DNA of 36,949 nucleotides from a virus. Position 1 is the first letter of the stretch. Every line of letters starts with the position of its first letter. The stretch is from IMG/VR virus record IMGVR_UViG_3300034012_000707, positions 1-36,949 of that record; one strand, written 5' to 3'. The notes beneath the pieces were generated by a model, which saw only the letters and a program-made list of their open reading frames with translations, was not told where the DNA came from and made no database searches. A program made the translations under genes and the position numbers. Of this stretch, positions 1-5,925 are shown piece by piece.

Positions 1-27
1 CTGAGGAGCAGTGCGACTTTTTTTAAG
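1..27. other. left terminal non-coding segment
   Basis: These 27 bases lie beyond the stop codon of the HNH gene. A short inverted repeat, GACTT/AAGTC around a T-rich loop (15-29), touches that stop codon. Joined to the right end of the window it would form a gap of about 113 nt between the HNH gene and terS, the expected place for a packaging site. No direct terminal repeat with the right end is visible. Confidence 0.4.
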
Positions 28-435
28 TCATTCCTCAATCGAAATCTCCGCAACCTTGCCCGTCGTGAAATCATAAGCCATACCGCGCTTTTCGAGACCT
101 GTTTTGATGGAGTGGCATGGCCGGCACAGGCTTTGGAAGCGGTTGCCCATCCACTTATCCACGTTCATCTTATGCGGGATGATGTGGTCTACATCGCTTG
201 CCGGAGTTATTTTTCCCAATGATTGGCATCTAGCGCACAGCGGATATTTCGACAGGTGTATCTGTCTGAATTGTTTCCATTGCTTGCTGCTGTACTTGGT
301 ATTGAATGCCTTGCGCTCTGCTGTACTTTTAAGAGCTCTTGCTCCGCCGTGTTCAATGCAGAAGTAGGAGTGGTTTACTTTTGCATTGCCGCATCCTAAC
401 TCCCGACAGGTTGTCTGCTTGGGTGTACGTGGCAT
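28..435 (-). CDS. HNH endonuclease, terminase-associated
   Basis: This 135-residue protein is a zinc-supported HNH nuclease. Two CxxC pairs (C67/C70 and C104/C107) frame a DVDHI core (D83-H84), with N98 and the last histidine H108 completing the HNH set. A further cluster near the N-terminus (C10, C15, C26, H29) may bind a second zinc. HNH proteins of this type are commonly encoded beside cos-phage terminases and help terminase cut at cos. With the window ends joined, the gene sits immediately upstream of terS on the same strand, which supports that role. The ATG at 435 overlaps the end of the preceding small gene. Family is secure; the packaging role is inferred from position. Confidence 0.9.
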   Translation of the reverse strand: MPRTPKQTTCRELGCGNAKVNHSYFCIEHGGARALKSTAERKAFNTKYSSKQWKQFRQIHLSKYPLCARCQSLGKITPASDVDHIIPHKMNVDKWMGNRFQSLCRPCHSIKTGLEKRGMAYDFTTGKVAEISIEE

Positions 436-632
436 GAATATGTGGCTAGGTCTAGGAATAGATCCGACTCTTTGCGAGTCATATGCCTTGTGATTGACTC
501 TAACTGTTCACGCTCCATGAGTGCGTTAAGGAGACAGTAGAGCGAATAAGGCACATCATCCTGGTTGAACACGGCCTGGAAGATGAAATCCTTTTCGTTG
601 GCTAGATGTTCTAATGCTTTCTCGATCCTCAC
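396..632 (-). CDS. small hypothetical protein
   Basis: I do not recognise this protein of about 78 residues. It is mostly helical and charged at the N-terminus (RIEKALEHLANEKDF). I prefer the GTG at 632 because a full GGAGG (638-642) stands 5 nt upstream; the ATG at 647, five codons earlier, has only a weak AGAG. It overlaps the 3' part of the 61-codon gene upstream by about 77 nt and the HNH gene downstream by 40 nt, so this stretch is read in two frames for an unusual length. It could be a real overlapping gene, or a sign that one neighbour is mis-bounded. Confidence 0.55.
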   Translation of the reverse strand: MRIEKALEHLANEKDFIFQAVFNQDDVPYSLYCLLNALMEREQLESITRHMTRKESDLFLDLATYSCHVHPSRQPVGS

Positions 633-741
633 GATAACCTCCAGCATATGCTGCTCTTGCTACTGCTTGAGCTTTTTGTAGTGTTGGGAATGGTCCCTTA
701 CTGCCCCAAAACCATCCCTTTGTTGTCTTGCGGTACGGCAT
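556..741 (-). CDS. small conserved phage protein, aromatic N-terminus
   Basis: This is a 61-residue protein whose first 38 residues (MPYRKTTKGWFWGSKGPF, then a helical QKAQAVARAAYAGGY) resemble a short family I recall from other phages; its function is unknown to me. The last 20 or so residues are basic and low in hydrophobics, and overlap the next gene in another frame. They may be a neutral extension past the usual end of the family. The ATG overlaps the TAA of the upstream ferritin-like gene as TAATG, which fits translational coupling. Confidence 0.6.
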   Translation of the reverse strand: MPYRKTTKGWFWGSKGPFPTLQKAQAVARAAYAGGYREDRESIRTSSQRKGFHLPGRVQPG

Positions 742-1418
742 TACTTAAGAAACGTCAGCTTGTAGAGCGTCGATTGCATAAGCGCTGCAATCTCGTCTAT
801 TGCGTTCTGTATCGCTGAATCATCGCCCATCGAACTTCTATAGTCAGCGACATAAGCCAGCATGTACTCTAGCTCAGACTTAGCCGTACTCTCTGGCGCT
901 CTGTACTCGACGGGATAGTTCATCAGCTTGCCATTTAGACCCTGCCACTGCTCAACCACGGAATCCACTAAGTCGTCCAGATCCTCGTAGAAGCTGCCGA
1001 GCGCTTTATGTTGGGCATAGCTTTGGCTTTGCAAATGGAGAATATGAGCGTTAGTTACGGCGTGGAGCAGACACATAATGAATCTGCCCGGTGTATAGAC
1101 TTCTTGCGGTTGCGCTTGCTCTTTCTTATTTGCGTTCGCCCAACTCTTTCCCGCGTCGCCGCCCCACAATGCCCAGGCTATACGCCCTGCTGATGGATAA
1201 CCATCTTCGCCCGGAGACCATCCCTCGCCCTGCTTATCAACCTCGTGCCTTGCAAAGTAGCTAATCATCCGGCTGATCGTTTGCTGCGGAAGATCGGCTT
1301 TGTTGATGATGTCTCGGGCTCGCGCTACGCCTATGGCCGTTCCACCGCGCCCAAATTCTTCACGCCAAGCCAAGCCTTTCTTAGCCTCGGCAACCATCGC
1401 ATCGTTAGGAACTGGCAT
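741..1418 (-). CDS. two-domain protein with C-terminal ferritin/Dps-like helical domain
   Basis: This 225-residue protein has two parts. Residues 8-95 form a domain with the motif PSAGRIAWALWGGDAGKSWA, which I recall from phage structural and accessory proteins. Residues 112-225 are a helical region resembling Dps/ferritin-like phage proteins (DUF5856 type): H119, H125, H128 and H137 are followed by acidic E145, D146, D149 and D152 on one helix face, broadly like a metal site. Dps proteins bind DNA and oxidise iron, but whether this one does either is unknown. The start at 1418 is preceded by GGAG at 5 nt, and that site lies directly after the T-run of an intrinsic terminator. The gene therefore begins where upstream transcription should stop. 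Confidence 0.65.
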   Translation of the reverse strand: MPVPNDAMVAEAKKGLAWREEFGRGGTAIGVARARDIINKADLPQQTISRMISYFARHEVDKQGEGWSPGEDGYPSAGRIAWALWGGDAGKSWANANKKEQAQPQEVYTPGRFIMCLLHAVTNAHILHLQSQSYAQHKALGSFYEDLDDLVDSVVEQWQGLNGKLMNYPVEYRAPESTAKSELEYMLAYVADYRSSMGDDSAIQNAIDEIAALMQSTLYKLTFLK

Positions 1419-1427
1419 AAGCGCTCC

Positions 1428-1451
1428 AAAAAAAGCCCTCGGGGAGAGGGC
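1428..1451 (-). terminator. intrinsic terminator before the ferritin-like gene
   Basis: On the minus strand, GCCCTC (1451-1446), loop TCCCC and GAGGGC (1440-1435) make a perfect 6-bp GC-rich stem followed by seven T (1434-1428). This is a textbook Rho-independent terminator. It stops transcripts from the accessory gene run just before the gene starting at 1418, whose ribosome binding site follows the T-run at once. It is a candidate early/late boundary or antitermination point. Confidence 0.85.
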
Positions 1452-1472
1452 AAATACTCACAGGGGAAGGAG

Positions 1473-1664
1473 TCACTTTTTGAGTTTACTCCCACTTCTT
1501 GACGAATTCAACGCCATAATATAAGCCTCGATTCTGGTCGCAAATATGAGCATTTCAGCCTCGTTTTGCTTTGTGAGTAGGTTTCTACCCACAGCCTTCA
1601 TTTCTTCGACTGTAAGCCTTCTCCAAGGCTCCACGATACCCTTTACAGAGTCCCATTCACTCAC
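1473..1664 (-). CDS. small hypothetical protein
   Basis: This 63-residue protein of unknown function has a tryptophan-containing N-terminus (EWDSVKGIVEPWRRLTVEEM), a central amphipathic helix and a basic tail (SGSKLKK). It is the last gene before the intrinsic terminator. It overlaps the end of the upstream gene by 8 nt, so it belongs to the same close-packed operon. No catalytic motif or membrane segment is visible. Confidence 0.6.
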   Translation of the reverse strand: MSEWDSVKGIVEPWRRLTVEEMKAVGRNLLTKQNEAEMLIFATRIEAYIMALNSSRSGSKLKK

Positions 1665-1839
1665 CGCGAGCCCTCCTAAGATGTTCTTCTGCTTCGTCGG
1701 CTAACTGTTTTGCTCGTGCCGCTAGATCTTCAGCCATGTCGCACAGCTCGTCCATCTGAAGCATGAGCTTGTCGAAGTCGCTTAGGTTTTCTGTCAGCGA
1801 GTTTAGGAATGCTTGCCTTGCCATGTCGTTAATGTTCAT
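1657..1839 (-). CDS. small acidic coiled-coil protein
   Basis: This 60-residue protein is predicted to be almost entirely helical. Residues 14-58 show a regular heptad-like spacing of leucine, methionine and alanine with many acidic residues (DELCDMAEDLAARAKQLADEAEEHLRR), suggesting a short coiled coil. It overlaps both neighbours, with an ATGA junction upstream, as expected for a coupled operon gene. Function unknown. Confidence 0.6.
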   Translation of the reverse strand: MNINDMARQAFLNSLTENLSDFDKLMLQMDELCDMAEDLAARAKQLADEAEEHLRRARGE

Positions 1840-2183
1840 AGTTCCCTCTTAATTTGCTTTGCTAGCTCTTCGCCGCGGTCGGTAAGCATCCACACATAAG
1901 CCTTGCTTCCAGATGGAGCGGGTCGCTTTACCTTGTTCCCGTCGTCGTCTCGGTAATGCGTTACTAATCCCGCATCCTGACAGTCTTTCCTGCGCTTGCC
2001 GATACTGTTCTGCTGTAGACCTGTTTTATCTGCTAGTTCGTAATCGGTAAGGTTGCCGTGTTCGAGTAAGGCCAGTAAAGCAATTCGCCTGTGGTTGTTA
2101 GCCTTAAACCTTGCGTCTATTGCCGCCATATGTGAGGTCAGCGGGTCTGTTCGTCTTGCCGTTGGAAAAGTAAATGGAATCAT
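1836..2183 (-). CDS. winged-helix DNA-binding protein
   Basis: This 115-residue protein is probably a transcription regulator. After a short N-terminal arm, residues 30-75 form a helix-turn-helix (IALLALLEHGNLTDYELADK, then TGLQQNSIGKRRKDC), followed by a wing-like stretch (THYRDDDGNKVKRP) and a C-terminal helix (LTDRGEELAKQI). The pattern matches MarR-like and other winged-helix proteins of phage accessory operons. It is one of three small HTH proteins in this operon (see 2797-3153 and 3150-3470). Targets are unknown; with no CI-like repressor visible, these are the best candidates for timing control. Confidence 0.7.
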   Translation of the reverse strand: MIPFTFPTARRTDPLTSHMAAIDARFKANNHRRIALLALLEHGNLTDYELADKTGLQQNSIGKRRKDCQDAGLVTHYRDDDGNKVKRPAPSGSKAYVWMLTDRGEELAKQIKREL

Positions 2184-2401
2184 CCTTCGCCCCTAAGTAG
2201 GTCTGCTGCGTCTTTATGACCACGTTTCTCTAAAAGCTCAATACAATGATTGAGCCTTGCTTCTCCTACGTTGAACCTTACAAGCTCAGCAAAATCCTCT
2301 AGCTCTTTCAGATTCACCGGCTCGCCTGTCTTAAAGTAGGTTGGCAGTTTGGCAATTTTTGCCATCCTAATTGTCTCGTCTCGTTTTATCTCTGAAATCA
2401 T
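2180..2401 (-). CDS. small hypothetical protein, helical
   Basis: I start this 73-residue protein at the ATG at 2401, which overlaps the TGA of the upstream gene (ATGA); the same frame stays open upstream but only inside that gene. It is rich in charged residues and ends in a helix-rich part (ARLNHCIELLEKRGHKDAADLL). No motif or membrane segment is recognised. The ATGA junctions at both ends place it in a coupled accessory operon. Confidence 0.6.
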   Translation of the reverse strand: MISEIKRDETIRMAKIAKLPTYFKTGEPVNLKELEDFAELVRFNVGEARLNHCIELLEKRGHKDAADLLRGEG

Positions 2402-2622
2402 GGCATTCCTTTCAAATGCTTTGACATAAGAATCGTTTTTATATGCTCGGGAACCTTGGGCAGCGGAGCCCATGCCACAGCCCAATCTGTCCAGGTTCCG
2501 ATCACGCAAACACCACCAGCGTTAAGTAAAAGCATCTTTACCCCTCGCGGCGGCGTTTCATCTTCCGGCGTTCGCCAGTTGGATTCACCGGCTATATATG
2601 TTTTCAAGCCGGCCTCGGCCAC
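2398..2622 (-). CDS. DUF551-like small protein
   Basis: This 74-residue protein has the layout of small phage proteins of the DUF551 type: a middle part with WRTPEDETPPRGVKMLLLNA, then GTWTDWAVAWAPLPKVPE, where a tryptophan-rich strand precedes a W/LP-P motif. These proteins are common in phage accessory regions and have no assigned function. It overlaps the upstream gene by 19 nt and its TGA overlaps the next ATG. Confident as a gene, less so for the family name. Confidence 0.6.
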   Translation of the reverse strand: MAEAGLKTYIAGESNWRTPEDETPPRGVKMLLLNAGGVCVIGTWTDWAVAWAPLPKVPEHIKTILMSKHLKGMP

Positions 2623-2795
2623 AAGTAAGACACTGCCGGCTTATAGCCTTTGTCGATCAGCGTCTGTTCTTTGACTTCACGCCCGCCTGGAAGCACGAAC
2701 GTTTTTCTCTTGCTGTAGTGCGGCACGATCATGATCTCGTGCGCGTAGTAGACGTTTACCCAGTCGTGTTCCTGCATCTTTGCTTCTATTTTCAT
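2604..2795 (-). CDS. small hypothetical protein
   Basis: This 63-residue basic protein is unrecognised (MKIEAKMQEHDWVNVYYAHE at the start, VLPGGREVKEQTLIDKGYKP in the middle). The alternating hydrophobic pattern suggests a small beta-rich fold. It starts 1 nt after the upstream stop codon and overlaps the downstream gene, consistent with a real operon member. Confidence 0.55.
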   Translation of the reverse strand: MKIEAKMQEHDWVNVYYAHEIMIVPHYSKRKTFVLPGGREVKEQTLIDKGYKPAVSYLWPRPA

Positions 2796-2796
2796 G

Positions 2797-3153
2797 TCAT
2801 TGTCCTATGTTGAAAGGATTGTTAAAAAATCTTGGATCTGTTGTTACTCTGCTTTTGTGAAACTTTGGTTTTTGTTTAACCACGGGTTTTTCTGCCACTT
2901 TGTCGGTTGCAAACTCGTACACGCGCTCTTTCACAAACGTATCCATCGTCAGCCATGTTTTTAGGAATCCTTTGTTCACAAGCTGCCTGAGCGCTTGATC
3001 GCATGGCCTCTTTTCCATTTTGACTTGTAAGCAAACCTGTTTTAGCGTCGCCGGTGTCTTGCGTTTCTTGAGGTAGTTCAAGATCTTGGTTTGCTTGTCG
3101 GTTTGCGTGGATTTCCACTTTATAGAGTCGTGGAGATTGTGATCGCCGCTCAT
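2797..3153 (-). CDS. winged-helix protein
   Basis: The ATG at 3153 overlaps the TGA of the upstream gene (ATGA), giving 118 residues; an upstream in-frame start would run into that gene. Residues 20-65 carry a helix-turn-helix (TKILNYLKKRKTPATLKQV, then KRPCDQALRQLVNKGFLKTW) with a following wing strand (FVKERVYEF). The C-terminal 35 residues are basic and probably unfolded (KPVVKQKPKFHKSR). The fold suggests a DNA-binding regulator. Its upstream neighbour is also a winged-helix protein, so the two may act together or be distant duplicates. Confidence 0.65.
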   Translation of the reverse strand: MSGDHNLHDSIKWKSTQTDKQTKILNYLKKRKTPATLKQVCLQVKMEKRPCDQALRQLVNKGFLKTWLTMDTFVKERVYEFATDKVAEKPVVKQKPKFHKSRVTTDPRFFNNPFNIGQ

Positions 3154-3470
3154 GATTTTCTTTGATAGAAGTAAGACCAAGCGCCAACGTGTTGCTTAAA
3201 TAACTTCTCTTTCGAGATCAGCTTTCGAGCTTCTAACGCCCTAATTATCTTGAGCGCATTCTGCGTTGTGCAGCCAAACTGATTGGCTAGGTTTTGCAGT
3301 GACTTAGGCTCAGCCAGCGCGTCTAAGTAAATCTTCTGCGTTTTGGTTAGCGGTCTAAAGCGCTTGATGATTCGCTTGCCAAACCTCGCAACCGATTGCT
3401 CAAACTCAGGCCTCCCAGAGATCATCACGCCCATCGTCTTTGCAAGCATCAATACTTCTTGCTGGTTCAT
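3150..3470 (-). CDS. winged-helix DNA-binding protein
   Basis: In this 106-residue protein residues 40-90 show a helix-turn-helix of the winged type: TKTQKIYLDALAEPKSLQNL, then NQFGCTTQNALKIIRALEAR, then a strand pair ending FYQRKS. The N-terminal 38 residues are basic. It is coupled by ATGA overlaps to neighbours on both sides. A role as a small regulator is inferred from the fold alone. Confidence 0.65.
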   Translation of the reverse strand: MNQQEVLMLAKTMGVMISGRPEFEQSVARFGKRIIKRFRPLTKTQKIYLDALAEPKSLQNLANQFGCTTQNALKIIRALEARKLISKEKLFKQHVGAWSYFYQRKS

Positions 3471-3913
3471 GTGTTCTTCTCCTTTAGCTTGCGTAGTAGC
3501 TCAACGCGTTCCAAGTCCCACGCCTTTTGCTTTTGAGCCATAGTGCTGTTTGCCATATGGTCACACCGTTCAGCGTGAAGGAGTTGGGTTTCAATCATCT
3601 CGTCAATTAATTCAACCTCGCGCTCCGTCAGCCCAACCCATTGCTTTGGTGGTGCGGTGTAAAGAGGTGATCGACCTTCGCCAGCAGATTTGTAAATGGT
3701 TCCACACCCTACTGCATCGAAATGCTCACGCACCTCGTCGATCTTTACCCACCCTTCAACTGCGTTCCAGTATTCAAACGGCTCTGTCTCCAGTGCTTGG
3801 CGTAAAACGGCGATGGCTTCGACGTAGTAATTTTTATCGCCTGTTTCCATCAGCATCTCTGCGCTTGCATCCTCTAGCACTTCTATCGCTTCTTCAATGG
3901 CTTCTCTATCCAT
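3467..3913 (-). CDS. phage accessory paralog 1, LYTAPP family
   Basis: This 148-residue protein is the most diverged of three adjacent paralogs. Shared blocks are an N-terminal helix (MDREAIEEAIEVLEDASAEM), an AIAVLRQALE helix, and the signature SPLYTAPPKQWVGLTEREVE, with a variable segment between. The family is common in phages of betaproteobacteria and has no known function. Here the C-terminal part is longer, ending in a charged helix (LERVELLRKLKEKNT). It lies in a coupled operon with a MazG-like gene upstream of the cluster. Confidence 0.65.
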   Translation of the reverse strand: MDREAIEEAIEVLEDASAEMLMETGDKNYYVEAIAVLRQALETEPFEYWNAVEGWVKIDEVREHFDAVGCGTIYKSAGEGRSPLYTAPPKQWVGLTEREVELIDEMIETQLLHAERCDHMANSTMAQKQKAWDLERVELLRKLKEKNT

Positions 3914-4295
3914 GATTCTTTTCCTTTAGCTTGGCTTCAATGGCTTGAATAAAGTCAACGGTGTAAGCGCCAAACATAATGTGGTTTTCATCGCATAACG
4001 GCTTGAGTTCCTCATCAGTCAGTCCAACCCATTCACGCTTTGGTGGTGCGGTGTAGAGGGGCGTGATATTGCTTGACCATCTCCAAGCCTCTGATTTAGT
4101 CCAATGTAATTGCTTTCCGTTTCCTTTTGTGGGGCTATCGCTGATCCACGCCACCGGCTCTTGCTTTTCCTCTAGTGCTTGGCGCAGGGCGTTAATCGCT
4201 TCCGAGTAGTAATCTTCATCACTAAATTCCATGCGAGCCACATCGTTTGCATCCTCCAACGCCTCCAGCGCCATCTGCATAGCTTCTCTGCTCAT
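3906..4295 (-). CDS. phage accessory paralog 2, LYTAPP family
   Basis: The ATG at 4295 overlaps the upstream TGA (ATGA), giving 129 residues. It begins MSREAMQMALEALEDANDVA, followed by EAINALRQALEEKQEPVAWI and the signature TPLYTAPPKREWVGLTDEEL. It ends in a helix AIEAKLKEKNHG that matches the end of its neighbours. The first 14 codons are nearly identical in DNA to those of the next paralog (see repeat entry). Function unknown; the layout suggests recent tandem duplication with a diverging centre. Confidence 0.7.
   Translation of the reverse strand: MSREAMQMALEALEDANDVARMEFSDEDYYSEAINALRQALEEKQEPVAWISDSPTKGNGKQLHWTKSEAWRWSSNITPLYTAPPKREWVGLTDEELKPLCDENHIMFGAYTVDFIQAIEAKLKEKNHG
4254..4295 (-). 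repeat. direct repeat at start of paralog 2 (copy 1)
   Basis: The 42 nt covering the first codons of paralog 2 recur at 4694-4735 at the start of paralog 3 with one mismatch. Such identity next to strongly diverged centres indicates a recent duplication or gene conversion of the 5' ends. Confidence 0.85.
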
Positions 4296-4735
4296 GTGTT
4301 GAGTTCCTTTAGCTTGGCTTCGATGGCGCAAGCAAAATCACCCCAGTGCTGATTTCCTGAATGGATCTCTTGTATTTCATAAGCCGTCAGCCCAACCCAT
4401 TCACGCTTAGCTGGTTTGCTTGAAATACAAGTAACCGTATACGCTTTACCGCATTGACACTGCCACGCCGTAGGTTCTGGCTCATGCCGCCCCACTGGCT
4501 CTTGAGGTTGTCGCAGTACGGTGATGGCGCTAGCACGGAAGTGATTAAAACCTGTACCTTTACCGGGCGATACTGCGGTCTTTTGCTCTGTCTCCAGTGC
4601 TTGGCGCAGGACGGTGATGGCCTTGTGTGCCTCTCCACGGACTTCACTGTCTCTCAAAGTGCTTGGCGTTCGCGTGAAATTCCCAGTCACACTCTCCAAC
4701 GCCTCAAGCGCCATCTGCATAGCTTCTCTGCTCAT
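4292..4735 (-). CDS. phage accessory paralog 3, with internal repeat
   Basis: Starting at the ATG at 4735 (overlapping the MazG stop codon), this is a 147-residue member of the same family. It begins MSREAMQMALEALESVTG, and the AITVLRQ block occurs twice (HKAITVLRQALE and ASAITVLRQPQE), an internal duplication. The usual LYTAPP block is replaced by TAWQCQCGKAYTVTCISSKP, where C-x-C and a third Cys could bind metal, before KREWVGLTAYEIQ. It ends AIEAKLKELNT like paralog 2. No function is known. Confidence 0.7.
   Translation of the reverse strand: MSREAMQMALEALESVTGNFTRTPSTLRDSEVRGEAHKAITVLRQALETEQKTAVSPGKGTGFNHFRASAITVLRQPQEPVGRHEPEPTAWQCQCGKAYTVTCISSKPAKREWVGLTAYEIQEIHSGNQHWGDFACAIEAKLKELNT
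4694..4735 (-). repeat. direct repeat at start of paralog 3 (copy 2)
   Basis: This is the second copy of the 42-nt repeat, differing from 4254-4295 at one base. It encodes the shared MSREAMQMALEALE start and the codons just after it. Confidence 0.85.
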
Positions 4736-5139
4736 AATTTCCTCGCTGGGCATAGTCTTCCTTGCTCACAAACATCGTTACACGGTGGGCATTTATCCGC
4801 TCTGCGTTGCGCTGCCGCATTCGTATACTTCTCGCCGTAACGTTTTCTCAGCTTTTCTATGTTCTGTTGCAGAACGTATTCGCGGTCTATGCAGAATGCT
4901 TGCCGAATGCCTTGCAAATAGAACTCAATGTCGCCCAGTTCCTCAACAACGCTCTCCAGGTCTAAAGGCTTTTGGTAGATCGCAAACTTTTTAATTGCGT
5001 CTAACAGTTCACCAGCCTCACCAGATACGCCTATTGCCATGTGAAGGGCAAACGCTTGCGTCGGAGTCAGATCGTCGATGATCTCTTCCCCAGGTTTTGC
5101 AAGCTGTCTTACAAGTTCGTGATGTTCTTTCATAGCCAC
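4732..5139 (-). CDS. MazG-like nucleotide pyrophosphohydrolase
   Basis: This 135-residue protein belongs to the all-alpha NTP pyrophosphohydrolase (MazG-like) group, which removes pyrophosphate from (d)NTPs or related nucleotides. The metal-binding pattern is visible as SGEAGELLDAIKK (ExxE, about residues 39-51) and VVEELGDIEFYL (EExxD, about 63-74). Phage MazG proteins are proposed to shift nucleotide or alarmone pools during infection. Unusually, the last 20 or so residues are cysteine-rich (DKCPPCNDVCEQGRLCPARK), with four Cys that could form a small zinc site absent from the basic fold. The two nearby ATG codons (M1 and M3) are both possible starts. Confidence 0.8.
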   Translation of the reverse strand: MAMKEHHELVRQLAKPGEEIIDDLTPTQAFALHMAIGVSGEAGELLDAIKKFAIYQKPLDLESVVEELGDIEFYLQGIRQAFCIDREYVLQQNIEKLRKRYGEKYTNAAAQRRADKCPPCNDVCEQGRLCPARKL

Positions 5140-5140
5140 C

Positions 5141-5467
5141 TCAATTCATTTTTGCAAGAAGATGTCTGTTTGCTTCATCTATTAACATTTCTGATTCGCC
5201 TAACTTTTCATTCCAAACGACAACATGGAAGTACAACTTGATTTTCCAGTTGTGTTTTTCCTTTAGCCATTGCTCGAATTCTTTCTGAACTTTCATATAA
5301 ATAAAAGGCTGAGAAAGCGGTCTGATCGGAACCATGAGCCGCATGACGTTACCAACCGGAGCAACAAATTGCGATTGCTTGATAAATTGATAGCTAAACC
5401 CTGCACCTTCATAACTATCAATAAATTCCTGCCAATAATTGAATAAACGCTTTTCGTTCCTAGTCAT
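5141..5467 (-). CDS. hypothetical protein
   Basis: This 108-residue protein is unrecognised. It is rich in aromatic residues and alternates polar and hydrophobic stretches (NVMRLMVPIRPLSQPFIYMK, KIKLYFHVVVWNEKLGESEM), suggesting a small alpha/beta fold without signal peptide or membrane helix. It starts 3 nt after the stop of the 47-codon gene upstream and ends 1 nt before the MazG gene begins. Confidence 0.6.
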   Translation of the reverse strand: MTRNEKRLFNYWQEFIDSYEGAGFSYQFIKQSQFVAPVGNVMRLMVPIRPLSQPFIYMKVQKEFEQWLKEKHNWKIKLYFHVVVWNEKLGESEMLIDEANRHLLAKMN

Positions 5468-5470
5468 AAG

Positions 5471-5614
5471 TCACCACAACGCTGGTTCAAAAGGAATAGG
5501 CTCAGGCTTAATCTTTTTCGGCTTGACCCATTTGTTACCCACAAACGCAGGAAACGGCCATTTGCCAGCTTTTACAGCCTTCTTGATGATTTGGTCTACT
5601 TTCTCGTCTTTCAT
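5471..5614 (-). CDS. small basic protein, 47 residues
   Basis: This short gene encodes 47 residues, beginning MKDEKVDQIIKKAVKAGKWP and ending IPFEPALW. It is basic and proline-rich, with the motif GKWPFPAFVGNKWVKP. Its ATG (5614-5612) overlaps the TGA of the P-like replication gene, and its stop lies 3 nt before the next start, so it fills the gap exactly. Those junctions are the main evidence. Function unknown; position beside replication genes hints at a DNA-related role. Confidence 0.65.
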   Translation of the reverse strand: MKDEKVDQIIKKAVKAGKWPFPAFVGNKWVKPKKIKPEPIPFEPALW

Positions 5615-5925
5615 GCTCGCCTCATCAGTGATTTAAGTTTGCTGATCTCTTGCAATCCTCGCTCTTTATCAATCGGAGCAGCAAGCATTTTCACGATAGG
5701 CGGCGGCGCCATCCGACAGACGGCGCGAAACTGGATGACATTCGGTGGTCTGTCTGGCAAGCACTCAAGCCCGTAAGCAATCTCATGCGGCCGGAATCCT
5801 GATAGTTCCTTAGCCCAGTTTTGCATCACTTCTTGGATCTGAACGTCTCTGTACTGGTCTACAAAAGCCTTGCCATAGGTAAGCGCCATCTTCTTAAAGA
5901 TGACCTCGATAATTTGAATGTCCAT
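5611..5925 (-). CDS. replication protein P-like (helicase loader family)
   Basis: This 104-residue protein resembles the short lambda P-like proteins of many phages. It has an N-terminal helix with a YGKAF block, a WAKELSGFRPHEIAYGLE helix, then PDRPPNVIQFRAVCR, a pattern typical of the family (a PP-x-x-x-x-F-R-x-x-C-R signature). P proteins load the host replicative helicase at the origin. It follows the O-like gene with a 1-nt overlap, the same order as O-P in lambda. It is much shorter than lambda P (233 residues), so only the conserved N-terminal part is present. Confidence 0.65.
   Translation of the reverse strand: MDIQIIEVIFKKMALTYGKAFVDQYRDVQIQEVMQNWAKELSGFRPHEIAYGLECLPDRPPNVIQFRAVCRMAPPPIVKMLAAPIDKERGLQEISKLKSLMRRA

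Noticed and set aside
2402-2509. Upstream extension of the gene at 2180-2401
   Set aside because: The extra 36 residues lie wholly inside the overlapping upstream gene, and the ATG at 2401 makes an ATGA junction.
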